From positions 1 to 64,000 of the forward strand of contig CAKNFP010000004.1 in NCBI GenBank assembly GCA_930633525.1: DNA of 64,000 nt, given 5' to 3'. Below the pieces are notes generated by a model, which had not been told where the DNA came from, ran no database searches, and worked only from the letters and a program-made list of their open reading frames with translations. Below are positions 1 through 8,067 of the stretch, piece by piece; within the stretch, counting starts at the first letter, position 1, and each line of letters begins with the position of its first letter. The position numbers and the translations under genes were made by a program. Origin of the DNA: Hyphomicrobiales bacterium. Lineage in GTDB: Bacteria > Pseudomonadota > Alphaproteobacteria > Rhizobiales > Beijerinckiaceae.

Positions 1-92
1 TGACCTGCAGGGCTTCGCTTTCAGGTTCGCTCACCTGCGGGCTTCCCTTCTAAGGGCGAGAGTCATTCTTCCATTCTGCAATGGCCTCATTC

Positions 93-108
93 GCTCAATA
101 TATCAAGC
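93..108. promoter_or_regulatory. Copy of the recurrent 16-bp palindromic site (divergent copy)
   Basis: The sequence GCTCAATATATCAAGC resembles the palindromes at 17863, 20286, 21821 and 24994. It differs from GCTCAATATATTAAGC at one position. It lies about 310 bases upstream of the mobC-like gene and may serve that unit or a leftward gene outside the window. Assignment as an operator is inference from recurrence. Confidence 0.45.
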
Positions 109-149
109 AAGAATCCGGAGAAGGTCGCCTTGGCGATCTCGCGATGACG

Positions 150-330
150 CGATGGAAACTGGAGGTGATGAGGGAATGACACGCTGAAAATCGGGAGTGA
201 TGACTAAATTGTGAGATGAATATATGAAGTGATGTCACGATATGTGAATGACAAAATGAGTAAATGAACGGATGTGAAGATGTATTTATCTGGTATGTAT
301 GGAATTTATGTTTGTTTGAATTGACAAGAT
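150..330. other. Candidate oriT / relaxosome region (AT-rich, ATG/TGA-iterated)
   Basis: This stretch is much richer in A, T and G than its surroundings and contains very few C residues on the plus strand. Short TGA, ATGA and GTGA words recur roughly every 8-12 bases. It contains no credible gene and sits directly upstream of a MobC-like protein and a VirD2-like relaxase, where an oriT is usual for such modules. No nic site was recognised, so the call rests on composition and position. Confidence 0.4.
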
Positions 331-333
331 ACT

Positions 334-351
334 CAATTTGGGTCCAAATTG
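334..351 (+). promoter_or_regulatory. Palindrome overlapping a possible promoter of the mob operon
   Basis: An 8-bp perfect inverted repeat (CAATTTGG and CCAAATTG, 2-bp centre) lies 70 bases before the mobC-like start. A TTGACA hexamer at 321-326 is well placed as a -35 box, although the -10 is weak. The MobC-like protein is ribbon-helix-helix-like, so autoregulation through this palindrome is plausible. A GC-rich inverted repeat (GGTCGC and GCGACC, 359-377) follows. Confidence 0.4.
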
Positions 352-420
352 ATCGGCAGGTCGCGCCGCCGGCGACCTGGGCCGGCTGCGCCGGCACCTT
401 TCCCTTCCAAGGGAGCTTTC

Positions 421-828
421 ATGTCTGCCACCAAGACCCGAGCCGACGAACGCAAAAGAGCCCGCGTCGATCTCACGCCCGAGGTGAGCGCGTGGCTCGA
501 CGAGGCGTCACGGGCCTTTGGCTTGAGCCGCTCAGAGACCCTTCGGCGCCTGATTCAGGCGAGCCTCGATGTCGGTCCGGCGCTCTCTGCCGAGAACTCC
601 CGCACGGTCGCAGCGCTCGCATCCCAAGTCCGGATGGTGGGCCGGAACCTGTCGCAACTCGTTCACGCGATCCATGCCGGGCGCGCGCCTTCGATGGAAG
701 CGGCGCTGCCGATCTGGGAAATCCTGGACGAGCGGGTGAGCGCGATCGATCATGAGCTGACTGCGATGACCGTGGCGTATGGTCTGAAGCTCCGTCGGGC
801 CGCGCATATGCGGGAGATCGAGGCGTGA
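421..828 (+). CDS. MobC-like plasmid mobilization accessory protein (ribbon-helix-helix)
   Basis: A protein of 135 residues, likely to bind oriT and help the relaxase melt and nick it. The N-terminal 60 residues read like a ribbon-helix-helix fold (DLTPEVSAWLDEASRAFGLS, then SETLRRLIQA). The middle has the MobC-type NLSQLVHAIHAG stretch. The ATG at 421 is chosen over an upstream in-frame start because AGGGAG lies 6 bases before it. Its stop overlaps the relaxase start (GTGA), so the two are translationally coupled. The family assignment is by pattern. Confidence 0.7.
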   Translation: MSATKTRADERKRARVDLTPEVSAWLDEASRAFGLSRSETLRRLIQASLDVGPALSAENSRTVAALASQVRMVGRNLSQLVHAIHAGRAPSMEAALPIWEILDERVSAIDHELTAMTVAYGLKLRRAAHMREIEA

Positions 829-3083
829 GCGTCGATCAGGCCGCCTTGGATGGCATGGCGATGCAGATGCGCGCGCGCCTTGCGGCGGAGGCGGAGAATC
901 GCCTGATCCGCCAGTCCAGGGCAGGGGAGGGATATTCCGCCCCGCGCCCATATTTCGCGGCGCGGCAGCATCACGGTCTTCCGGTGGGCGATGGCATGCC
1001 AGCGCGTCCCGTCGCGTCGCGCTTCGACGTGGAGGATCCGCCGCACGGAAAGGCTGGCCGGCGAGTTGCCGGTGGGGCGAGGGCTTCGCGGCTCGTGCCC
1101 AGTGCCGGGGCTGCGACTCCGGCTGGACTGCTCGCGGCCGGTTATCAGCCGGCGGTGCTGAAGGTGATCTCCTACGGTCACGGCGTCGCGCGGGCCACGG
1201 CGATAGGCCAATACATCCAGCGGGACCAGGCAGCGCTGGAAACACATGACGGGAGAATTCTCGCGACGCAGGACGCGGTTGCCGCTGAAATGAAGACCTG
1301 GGCGCGCGACTTCGACAAACGCCGCGAGAGCGATGATGTCGCGATGTTCCGGCTAACCGTGGCGGGCGAGAAGGACCCGGAGCGCCTCGCCGCAGCGGTC
1401 GAGGCAGCTTTCGCAGGCCACCGCTACGCTTACAGGATCGATCGGCGCGGAGATGGTACGGCTTCCGCCCGCATCGTCGCGACGATGGCCGGACACAGCG
1501 TTGTGAATGGCGAGAACGGCGATGAGAAGCTGCATCACCGTTTTCATCTCTCCGATGCCCGGGTGCAGGGCGATCGCCGGTTCAGCGCCCCCACCCGACA
1601 GATGATCGCTGATCGTGTCGGCGCCGCGATCGGTATCCCAGCCGAGGCAGTCGATGTCGTTCCAGTTGGCAAGGCGAGCCACGGCAAGGCTGGTGTCATC
1701 TACCAGCTCTCTCGGCTGACCCATGACGGCAAGGCACGAGGCGGAGATGGCGAGGTGATCGCGACCGAGCCGCAGGTGCGCGCTGCGGCCCAGGCCTGGA
1801 GCAAGGCGCTCCGTTCCTTCTCGCCACGCGATACGATGCACATGATCCTGTCGGCGAAGGCCGGTGAGGACAAGGCGGCGCTGGTTCGGGCGGCGCGCGG
1901 GTTTCTGCACGAGCTGTTCCCCGAGCATAAATTCGCATTCGCGCTTCATGATGACAAAGAAGTCGATGGGCATATGCATGTCCACGTCATCGTCGCAGTC
2001 AAGGGCGAGGACGGGCAGAGACTGCGGCCGGGCCCGGCCGACCTGCGGAACTGGCGTGCGGTCTATGCGACTCATGCCCAGCAGCAAGGTCTCAAGATCG
2101 TCGCCACTTCGGCCGCCTACCGCGCGTCGTCGCAGAGCTACGGTCCGCGCGACAAGGCGATTGTCGACGTCGCTGAACGGCCGCGCGCGGGGCGGGAGGC
2201 CCAGGACCGAGCCTATGCGAAGGCCAATCCGCATGTCGTCGAGAAAGCGCGGCAGCGCATTCAGCGCGCCAGGATCAACCCCGTTCGGCTGCCGGAGACC
2301 GGGTCACAACTCGCTGCCGCAGGCGAGGGGCTGCGGGACTGGCAGGCGGTCGCACAGGCGCAGCCGAACCATCCGGCTGCGGCTCAATATATTGCGCGGC
2401 TGACGCAAAGCCTCGCTTCGGGTAAGATTCTGGTCTCGCTCAATCAGTACCGAAAGGCATCGAACATGGCTGACGCGACCGCCGCCGAGATGCGGGAAAA
2501 CCTGAAGGACATTAGCGAGGCCGTGGCGCTTGCTGCCGGCGTCATGGGGGGCGCGACGAAGATGGAGTTCCTGCGCCGGACCGCTGCGACCATGGAGAAG
2601 CTGGCAATCCAGACCGATCTCAAGGCCAGTCAGGAAAGCGGGCAGACGCACATGTCCGAGGATGAGGTGCACCAGCTTCTCGGTCCGCTTGCTGATGCGC
2701 TGATCGCCCGCGCTCGCGAGATCGAGGCGGCTGAACAGCGCGAGGCCGAGCGGGCTGAGGCCATACGCGACCGGGCGATCGCTGAGCAGAACCGAGAACA
2801 GAGTTCCGGCGCAATCGATCCTGCCTCCCTGCGGGAGGTCGCCCAGGATCGCGCCACCACTCACCATGCCGAGACGATTGCGGCACGCGAACGCCGGGAG
2901 GCGCAGGCCGCGGCCGAGGCGGCACGCGCGCTCGCGGAGAACCCAAGCCAACGGCTCGATCCCAATCTCGCTCAGGGCGAACGCTTGCAGGAGCTGAAGC
3001 ATCAGCAGGACACCGGCATCAACACCCGGCCGATCGAGAGCGAAGAGGCCGATAAGCAGAAGCCGCCGGGCCAGCGGATGTGA
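825..3083 (+). CDS. Relaxase, VirD2/MobA type (MobP-like)
   Basis: A protein of 752 residues expected to nick oriT, become covalently joined to the 5' end, and pilot the strand to the coupling protein. The relaxase domain occupies about residues 280-440. It has the metal-binding three-histidine signature HDDKEVDGHMHVHVIV near residues 373-388. The last 130 residues are highly charged, Ala/Glu/Arg-rich and probably coiled-coil, as is common for the secretion-signal end of these proteins. The GTG start overlaps the mobC-like stop. The catalytic tyrosine was not assigned with certainty. The opposite strand carries long open frames that are shadows of this GC-rich gene. Confidence 0.85.
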   Translation: MSVDQAALDGMAMQMRARLAAEAENRLIRQSRAGEGYSAPRPYFAARQHHGLPVGDGMPARPVASRFDVEDPPHGKAGRRVAGGARASRLVPSAGAATPAGLLAAGYQPAVLKVISYGHGVARATAIGQYIQRDQAALETHDGRILATQDAVAAEMKTWARDFDKRRESDDVAMFRLTVAGEKDPERLAAAVEAAFAGHRYAYRIDRRGDGTASARIVATMAGHSVVNGENGDEKLHHRFHLSDARVQGDRRFSAPTRQMIADRVGAAIGIPAEAVDVVPVGKASHGKAGVIYQLSRLTHDGKARGGDGEVIATEPQVRAAAQAWSKALRSFSPRDTMHMILSAKAGEDKAALVRAARGFLHELFPEHKFAFALHDDKEVDGHMHVHVIVAVKGEDGQRLRPGPADLRNWRAVYATHAQQQGLKIVATSAAYRASSQSYGPRDKAIVDVAERPRAGREAQDRAYAKANPHVVEKARQRIQRARINPVRLPETGSQLAAAGEGLRDWQAVAQAQPNHPAAAQYIARLTQSLASGKILVSLNQYRKASNMADATAAEMRENLKDISEAVALAAGVMGGATKMEFLRRTAATMEKLAIQTDLKASQESGQTHMSEDEVHQLLGPLADALIARAREIEAAEQREAERAEAIRDRAIAEQNREQSSGAIDPASLREVAQDRATTHHAETIAARERREAQAAAEAARALAENPSQRLDPNLAQGERLQELKHQQDTGINTRPIESEEADKQKPPGQRM

Positions 3084-3191
3084 CGGGTGTTATTCGGGCG
3101 TCGGAACGCCCTGGACCGCGCGCCCCCGGCGTCGGACCCCGGTAGTGTCACCGTGTTCATAGCCACGGGTATATCGATCGTATCGCACAAA

Positions 3192-3253
3192 TTGGACATA
3201 TTGGACAAACGAAGGCCGCTCACCTATATTGGTCACACAGTGTTGGAGTGTGA
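3192..3253 (+). promoter_or_regulatory. Promoter and operator of the toxin-antitoxin pair
   Basis: TTGGACA occurs twice in tandem (3192 and 3201). The second copy sits 18 bases before TATATT at 3225, which makes a credible sigma-70 promoter. Downstream, TCACAC (3233-3238) and GTGTGA (3248-3253) form an inverted repeat that ends 3 bases before the antitoxin start. This is the expected place for an autoregulatory operator. Confidence 0.5.
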
Positions 3254-3256
3254 TCC

Positions 3257-3979
3257 GTGGCCAGTTCCCAGATGCAACGAAACGGCGCAGGGCAGGCGAA
3301 TGTGGCGGCCCGCGTTGCGAGCAAGGTGAAGGATGCGCTGCGCAGCGACAAGGCCTTTGAGGCCGGGTCCCTTGCTCTCTCGGCCCGCATCGCCGGAGCC
3401 GCGGCTGCCGCTGTCGTGGATCTTCCCATCGAAGCGCGACGCGAACTCGGCAAGCGTCAGGGCGAGCTCGCGCGCGGCATCCGCAGGCTGGTCAAGGCCT
3501 TTAGCGACGACCCGTCCGCCGGCAAGATCGAACTCGACCTGCCACGGGACGTCGCCCCATCGAAAGGCGAGGGGCTCGGCGAGGTCATCTCACGTGAAGA
3601 GGGCGAGCGCTCGCTGAGTGACATTGCCGTCGCGCGAAGGCTGGAGGAATGGGCTGGGCCGGTCGCCGGCGCCACCGAGCTCAGCCGCGACTATGGCGTC
3701 CCGCGCTCGACGCTCAATCATTGGCATCACGCCGGCGAGGTTGTCGCCCTGCTGAAGGGGACGAGGAACCACGTCTATCCGATCGAGCAATTTGTCGACG
3801 GACGGCCTGCCAGAGGCCTCGCCGCGATCAGCGCCCTCGCCGGAAATTCCCGAATCGCCTGGTTCTGGCTCAGCAGGCCGAATGCCGCTCTTTCAGGACG
3901 GAAACCGATCGATGTCCTGAAGCAGGATCGCGTCGATGAGGTCCTCGACGTGGCCCGCGCCTATTTCGATGCGCAATGA
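3257..3979 (+). CDS. Xre/MbcA/ParS-type antitoxin
   Basis: A protein of 240 residues, the probable antitoxin of the adjacent RES toxin. The region around residues 140-185 looks like a helix-turn-helix (RDYGVPRSTLNHWHHAGEVV). The C-terminal 50 residues match the ParS toxin-binding pattern, ending WFWLSRPNAALSGRKPIDVL and continuing with a VDEVLDVARAY helix. The GTG start is preceded by GGAG at 8 bases. The stop overlaps the toxin start (ATGA). The gene is longer than the common 130-150-residue antitoxins because of an Ala-rich N-terminal extension. Autorepression at the upstream inverted repeat is likely. Confidence 0.75.
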   Translation: MASSQMQRNGAGQANVAARVASKVKDALRSDKAFEAGSLALSARIAGAAAAAVVDLPIEARRELGKRQGELARGIRRLVKAFSDDPSAGKIELDLPRDVAPSKGEGLGEVISREEGERSLSDIAVARRLEEWAGPVAGATELSRDYGVPRSTLNHWHHAGEVVALLKGTRNHVYPIEQFVDGRPARGLAAISALAGNSRIAWFWLSRPNAALSGRKPIDVLKQDRVDEVLDVARAYFDAQ

Positions 3980-4563
3980 CGCTCGACAAGGTTGTTCTGC
4001 AACGTCTCGCCGTACGGGAGGACGTCACCGGCTATGTGAGGATCGTCGGCCGCGCGCACGCCGCAACACCTCTGGGCATGGGCTTCGGTAAGACGCGGTT
4101 CGCAAGCCCGAAGGACAAGTTCCGCCTGCTCTACCTCGCACAGGATCCGATGACAGCGGTCGCGGAAACGATTGTCCGCGACCGCTTTGAGCGCAAGACG
4201 AAGCGCGAGATCCTCCAGGAGGAATTTGATCGTTATTCTATAGCGGCAATTCGGAACCCCACGCCGCTTTTCCTGCTCGACCTTCGGCACGAGGGGGCAA
4301 GCCTTCTCGGCGTCTCGACCGACGCCGTAAGGGCCAAGGCACAATTGGCGGGGCGGCGGTTCAGTCAGCAGCTCTACGATCGCACCGACTTCGACGGGAT
4401 CATCTATATGTCCCGCATCACCAACAAGCAGTGCGTAGCGGTCTACGACCGGGCGGCGACATTGAAGCTGGAGGCTGATAGCCCGGCTCTCGACCTGTCG
4501 CGGCTCGCGACGCTGGGCGCGATCCTGAAATTGCTCCACATCACTGTTATCGCGGGGATGTGA
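3976..4563 (+). CDS. RES-domain toxin
   Basis: A protein of 195 residues of the RES family; characterised members degrade NAD+. The domain shows the expected conserved Arg (GKTRFASP), Ser-containing and Glu positions (LYLAQDPMTAVAETIV), and a later block DGIIYMSRI. It is the second gene of a pair coupled by an ATGA overlap to a ParS-type antitoxin, the usual RES-Xre order. It lies between the mobilization genes and the T4SS and probably stabilises the plasmid. Confidence 0.8.
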   Translation: MTLDKVVLQRLAVREDVTGYVRIVGRAHAATPLGMGFGKTRFASPKDKFRLLYLAQDPMTAVAETIVRDRFERKTKREILQEEFDRYSIAAIRNPTPLFLLDLRHEGASLLGVSTDAVRAKAQLAGRRFSQQLYDRTDFDGIIYMSRITNKQCVAVYDRAATLKLEADSPALDLSRLATLGAILKLLHITVIAGM

Positions 4564-4569
4564 CGCGCC

Positions 4570-4601
4570 GCTCCCGGGCATCCAGGACATGCCAAGGGAG
4601 C
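4570..4601. terminator. Hairpin between convergent genes
   Basis: GCTCCC then GGCAT pairs with ATGCC then GGGAGC across a short loop. It lies between the convergent ends of the RES toxin and virD4. There is no strong T-run, so an intrinsic terminator is only probable. Confidence 0.4.
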
Positions 4602-4709
4602 GAGGAGCCCCGTGAACGATGCGGGGAGCCGGGCATCGCGCCACCCGCATGCTGTGGGCTCGAACCTTTTCATGCGGAATGCGTCGTGAGGTTGACGGCC
4701 ATGGAAGCG

Positions 4710-6986
4710 TCAGGAGCGGCTATCGCGACTCTCGCCATGGTCCTTGATTTGACGTCTGACGTGATCGATCGCGGCTTGGGCTTCAGGACTCAGATCGGCT
4801 AGCATTGCGGCCGGCATCAGTTCGACCTGCTCGGTGGCGGTTCCATCTGAATTCGCGCTCATCAGGGCGGAAATACTGACGTTCCTGGCGCCCGGACGTA
4901 TCGGCAGTGCAAGAAGCCGCGCGGGGCGGGGGGAGGGCTCTGCCGTTCGCTCCTCGGTCTTTGCCACCTTCGGAAGCGGTGTCGCTTCGATCGGGCTGCC
5001 GGGCCTCAATTCTACAATATCGTCGTCATCGCTTTCATCGAGGCGCTTCGGAGCCGGAGCCGCCTCCTGTTCCGGCGGTAGCGGTATCTCCTCTATGATC
5101 GTGCCCGGCCCGTTAAGATCCGGCGGGGAGGTCGCGGCGGGTGTAGGGCTGGATCGTACGGGAGGCAGCACCTCCGGCTCGACGAGTTCGACCGCGGCGT
5201 GGGAGGCCGCCGGAGCGGCTCCCCGCGCAAGCTTGGCCTTCACCGCCGCCAACGAGGTGAGCGGCGGCACCTCCCAGATGGGGAGGGGCGGGACTTTCAG
5301 GCGCCTGTCGCGAAACCGTCGATAGATCGCCTTGAAAGGGGCATCGCGGAAGTACGCCAGCTTCCCGATCACAAAACCCGGCGCATTCGGCACGAGCACG
5401 ATCGCGCGGTCGGACGGCATCTGGCGCAACTCTTCGGCGGTGCGCAGTGCGCGCTCCTGATAGCTGACGCTCTTGTCGCGGCTGGCAAAGATGCCTTTGC
5501 CGGCGCGAATGATCGGTGTCCGCACCTCGATCGTCGTCGAGCCCAGCATCTTCGAGACATATTCCGAGGTCTCCAGATCGTTCATGCGTATGAAGAGCTT
5601 GACCTGGCAGGCGGAGACGGTGGTTTGCCGCGTCGCCTTGCCATAGAGCTCGTCGAGCTGCGCCAGGTCCTGGAGGACCAGGACCATGCGAAAGCCATAG
5701 CCTGCATTGATCGTGAGCTTGGAGACCAGCGACTCCATCTTTCCGAGCTGGCGGAACTCGTCGATCACGATCAGGACCTGATGGGGCTCATCCGCCCCGG
5801 GCATCGCGGTCATCAGCACATCGTGGACCTGCTGGATCAGGATCTTGATGATCGGCCGGAAGATGTCGAGCTGCGCGACCGAGCAGCCGATGAAGATGGC
5901 TGTCGGATCTTTGCGGAGCTGCGCGATGTCGAAGTCGGTGCTCGCGGTCGCGGCCGCGACGAGATCGTTGGTCCAGGGGTTCAGCGCGGCGGTCAGGTTG
6001 AAGAAGGCGGAATTTCGGGTTTCCTTCTCGAGCGCGATGAACTGGTTGAGACCCTGGACGACCCAGCTCGGTAGAAACTCCTGCTCGTCGTCGCGGATAT
6101 TGGTCAGCACGCGCAGGAATTCCACGCCGGTCGCGGTCAGGTTCGTGACTGCGCGCAGATGGCGCTGACCGTCATAGCGCGGGCTCGCGACGACATAGCC
6201 GATCAGGGCGGTGAGGAGCTGGCGGCCGGTGCGCGCCCAGATCTCCGAGGATCCGGTTCCCTCCGGAACGATGAAGGAGGCGACCACGGCTGCGTCCGTT
6301 GCCATGTGAGCATCGCGACGGATGACGTCGAGCGGATTGAAGCGATGCGTTTTCCGCTCGCCGGGCGAGAACATGAACACCTTATCGCCGAGCGCCTGTC
6401 GATGGGCACCAATAGCCTCGAACAGCTCGCGTTTTGGATCGAACCAGACCGATGATCCACGCCAGCTATACCCGTTCGGGATCACGAAGCTGACGCCTTT
6501 GCCCGACCGTGTCGGACCGACGACCAGGACATGGGAGGGATCGTCCGAAGTGATCGTCGCGCCGTTCAGCCGGCCGAGGATCAGACCCTGCCTGGCCAGA
6601 AGCCCCTTGCGGCCGGCATCGATCAGGCTGCCGAAACGCGCATTGCCGTGATGGGTGGGCTTGCGCATCACGACAGCGAAGAGGGTGATCCCTGCGGCGA
6701 GCGCCAGCGTCGCTCCGCCAGCGATCAGCCCGCGGATGATCGTCTCCGAGCGGGTAGCCGGGTAGGCGAGCCGCTGCGAAAAATGCTCCCAGGCGACGAG
6801 CAGGGCGCCCGGATCACGGCGGCTGTTCTGGAACTGGAGGAGCGCCCAACGCGATTTACCCTCGCCGGCCAAGGTCGGGTTCCAGCGTGCGGTGACGACG
6901 AGTTCGTAGGCGAGGCTGGTCAGCAGGAAGGCGGCGATGAGCGCAAGCAGCGCGATCAGCAGCCTAAACGCGTAGACTCGTGACAT
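4710..6986 (-). CDS. virD4: Type IV coupling protein VirD4/TraG
   Basis: A protein of 758 residues, the inner-membrane ATPase that links the relaxosome to the secretion channel. Two hydrophobic segments lie at about 6-30 and 85-107. Walker A is GPTRSGKG near 157-164 and Walker B is LIVIDEF near 405-411. The C-terminal 200 residues are Pro- and acid-rich and probably disordered. It is the last gene of the virB operon and overlaps virB11 by 23 bases. Confidence 0.9.
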   Translation of the reverse strand: MSRVYAFRLLIALLALIAAFLLTSLAYELVVTARWNPTLAGEGKSRWALLQFQNSRRDPGALLVAWEHFSQRLAYPATRSETIIRGLIAGGATLALAAGITLFAVVMRKPTHHGNARFGSLIDAGRKGLLARQGLILGRLNGATITSDDPSHVLVVGPTRSGKGVSFVIPNGYSWRGSSVWFDPKRELFEAIGAHRQALGDKVFMFSPGERKTHRFNPLDVIRRDAHMATDAAVVASFIVPEGTGSSEIWARTGRQLLTALIGYVVASPRYDGQRHLRAVTNLTATGVEFLRVLTNIRDDEQEFLPSWVVQGLNQFIALEKETRNSAFFNLTAALNPWTNDLVAAATASTDFDIAQLRKDPTAIFIGCSVAQLDIFRPIIKILIQQVHDVLMTAMPGADEPHQVLIVIDEFRQLGKMESLVSKLTINAGYGFRMVLVLQDLAQLDELYGKATRQTTVSACQVKLFIRMNDLETSEYVSKMLGSTTIEVRTPIIRAGKGIFASRDKSVSYQERALRTAEELRQMPSDRAIVLVPNAPGFVIGKLAYFRDAPFKAIYRRFRDRRLKVPPLPIWEVPPLTSLAAVKAKLARGAAPAASHAAVELVEPEVLPPVRSSPTPAATSPPDLNGPGTIIEEIPLPPEQEAAPAPKRLDESDDDDIVELRPGSPIEATPLPKVAKTEERTAEPSPRPARLLALPIRPGARNVSISALMSANSDGTATEQVELMPAAMLADLSPEAQAAIDHVRRQIKDHGESRDSRS

Positions 6987-8010
6987 CGCCGGGGCCCTTT
7001 CTGGCCGCCTGCCAATCGGCCATGCGGTTGAAAAAGATGGCGGAGGTGCCGCGCCAGCCGCCGCGGCGGGTCTGCTGGATGACGATCGGCAGGACCGAGC
7101 GGATGTAGTCGACGATCTCCGATTTCCGCAGGCCCAGGCCGGCCTGCATGACCATCAAGGCGAGCTGCTCAAAGGCACCGTGTGGAGAGTCGGCATGGAT
7201 GGTGGTGATCGATCCGGGGTGTCCCGTATTGACGGCGCGGAGAAAGGAATAGGCTTCGGCACCGCGGATCTCGCCGAGGAAGATGCGATCCGGACGCAGT
7301 CGCATGGCGGCCTGCAGCAGGTTCTCGATCGTCACCCGCGCCTGGCCCTGATCGCCTTTGGAGGCGACGAGCGGGAGATAGTTCGGCTGGACCGGCTTCA
7401 CCTCGCGCGTGTCCTCGATGGTGATGATCCGCTCCTCCGGCGGCACCTCGTGCAGGATCGCGTTGAGGAAGGTCGTCTTGCCCGAGGACGTTCCGCCGGA
7501 GAGCAGGATCGAATAGCGCTCGGCCACGGCGAGACGGATGAAGCTCTCGATCTCGCCGGCGTCGAGATGCTCGCAGAGCCGGATATCGGTCGCGCTCAGC
7601 GCATTGGGATCGCCGATATCGACCGCCGCGAACGAGCCGCGCTTGCGGTATTCCTGGAGGCGCATGTCCTTCACGACCTGCTTGCGGATCGCAAAGGCGC
7701 CGCCATTGGTCGTCGCCGGCGGCAGCACGCCCTGGAAGCGCTCGCCATCCGGCAAGGCGGCCGAAAGCAGCGGATGCTCCTCATTGACGGACTGACCGCT
7801 GAAGGCGGCGACGCGTTCCATCAGATGGCGCAGCGCGGCGCGGCTGAGCTCCGGTACGGCATGGCGCTCCATTTCCGTGCCGCCGGCGACCTCGATCCAG
7901 ACTTCGCCCGGGCGATTGGCGCAGATCTCGACGACCGTATCGTCGCTGAGCCAGCGCCTGATCGGCTCCAGCGCGCGGCTCAGAAAGACGGTCCGGGTCG
8001 TGTCATTCAT
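6964..8010 (-). CDS. virB11: T4SS traffic ATPase VirB11
   Basis: A protein of 348 residues of the hexameric secretion ATPase family. Walker A GGTSSGKTT is near residues 172-180. It is followed by the ITIEDTREV Asp box, the Walker B region IFLGEIRGAE and the His box TGHPGSITTIHAD. Length is normal. It overlaps virD4 and is separated from virB10 by 57 AT-rich bases, the largest gap in the operon between virB8 and virD4. Confidence 0.92.
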   Translation of the reverse strand: MNDTTRTVFLSRALEPIRRWLSDDTVVEICANRPGEVWIEVAGGTEMERHAVPELSRAALRHLMERVAAFSGQSVNEEHPLLSAALPDGERFQGVLPPATTNGGAFAIRKQVVKDMRLQEYRKRGSFAAVDIGDPNALSATDIRLCEHLDAGEIESFIRLAVAERYSILLSGGTSSGKTTFLNAILHEVPPEERIITIEDTREVKPVQPNYLPLVASKGDQGQARVTIENLLQAAMRLRPDRIFLGEIRGAEAYSFLRAVNTGHPGSITTIHADSPHGAFEQLALMVMQAGLGLRKSEIVDYIRSVLPIVIQQTRRGGWRGTSAIFFNRMADWQAARKGPGDVTSLRV

Positions 8011-8030
8011 CGGTGTCGGCCGCGATTCGC

Positions 8031-8062
8031 ATAATGGGAATTATGGAACTTATTCCTATTAT
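8031..8062. promoter_or_regulatory. AT-rich inverted repeat in the virB10-virB11 gap
   Basis: ATAATGGGAAT (8031-8041) pairs with ATTCCTATTAT (8052-8062) with one mismatch around a 10-base spacer. It stands out as AT-rich in an otherwise tightly packed GC-rich operon. It could be an internal operator or promoter, an RNA processing site, or an attenuator. Confidence 0.35.
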
Positions 8063-8067
8063 CAGAT

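Noticed and set aside
532..1247. Minus-strand frames opposite mobC and the relaxase
   Set aside because: Arg/Pro-rich shadow sequence with no motif.
2382..2397. Match to the shared palindrome (GCTCAATATATTGCGC) inside the relaxase gene
   Set aside because: It lies in the middle of coding sequence, and its right half is diverged.
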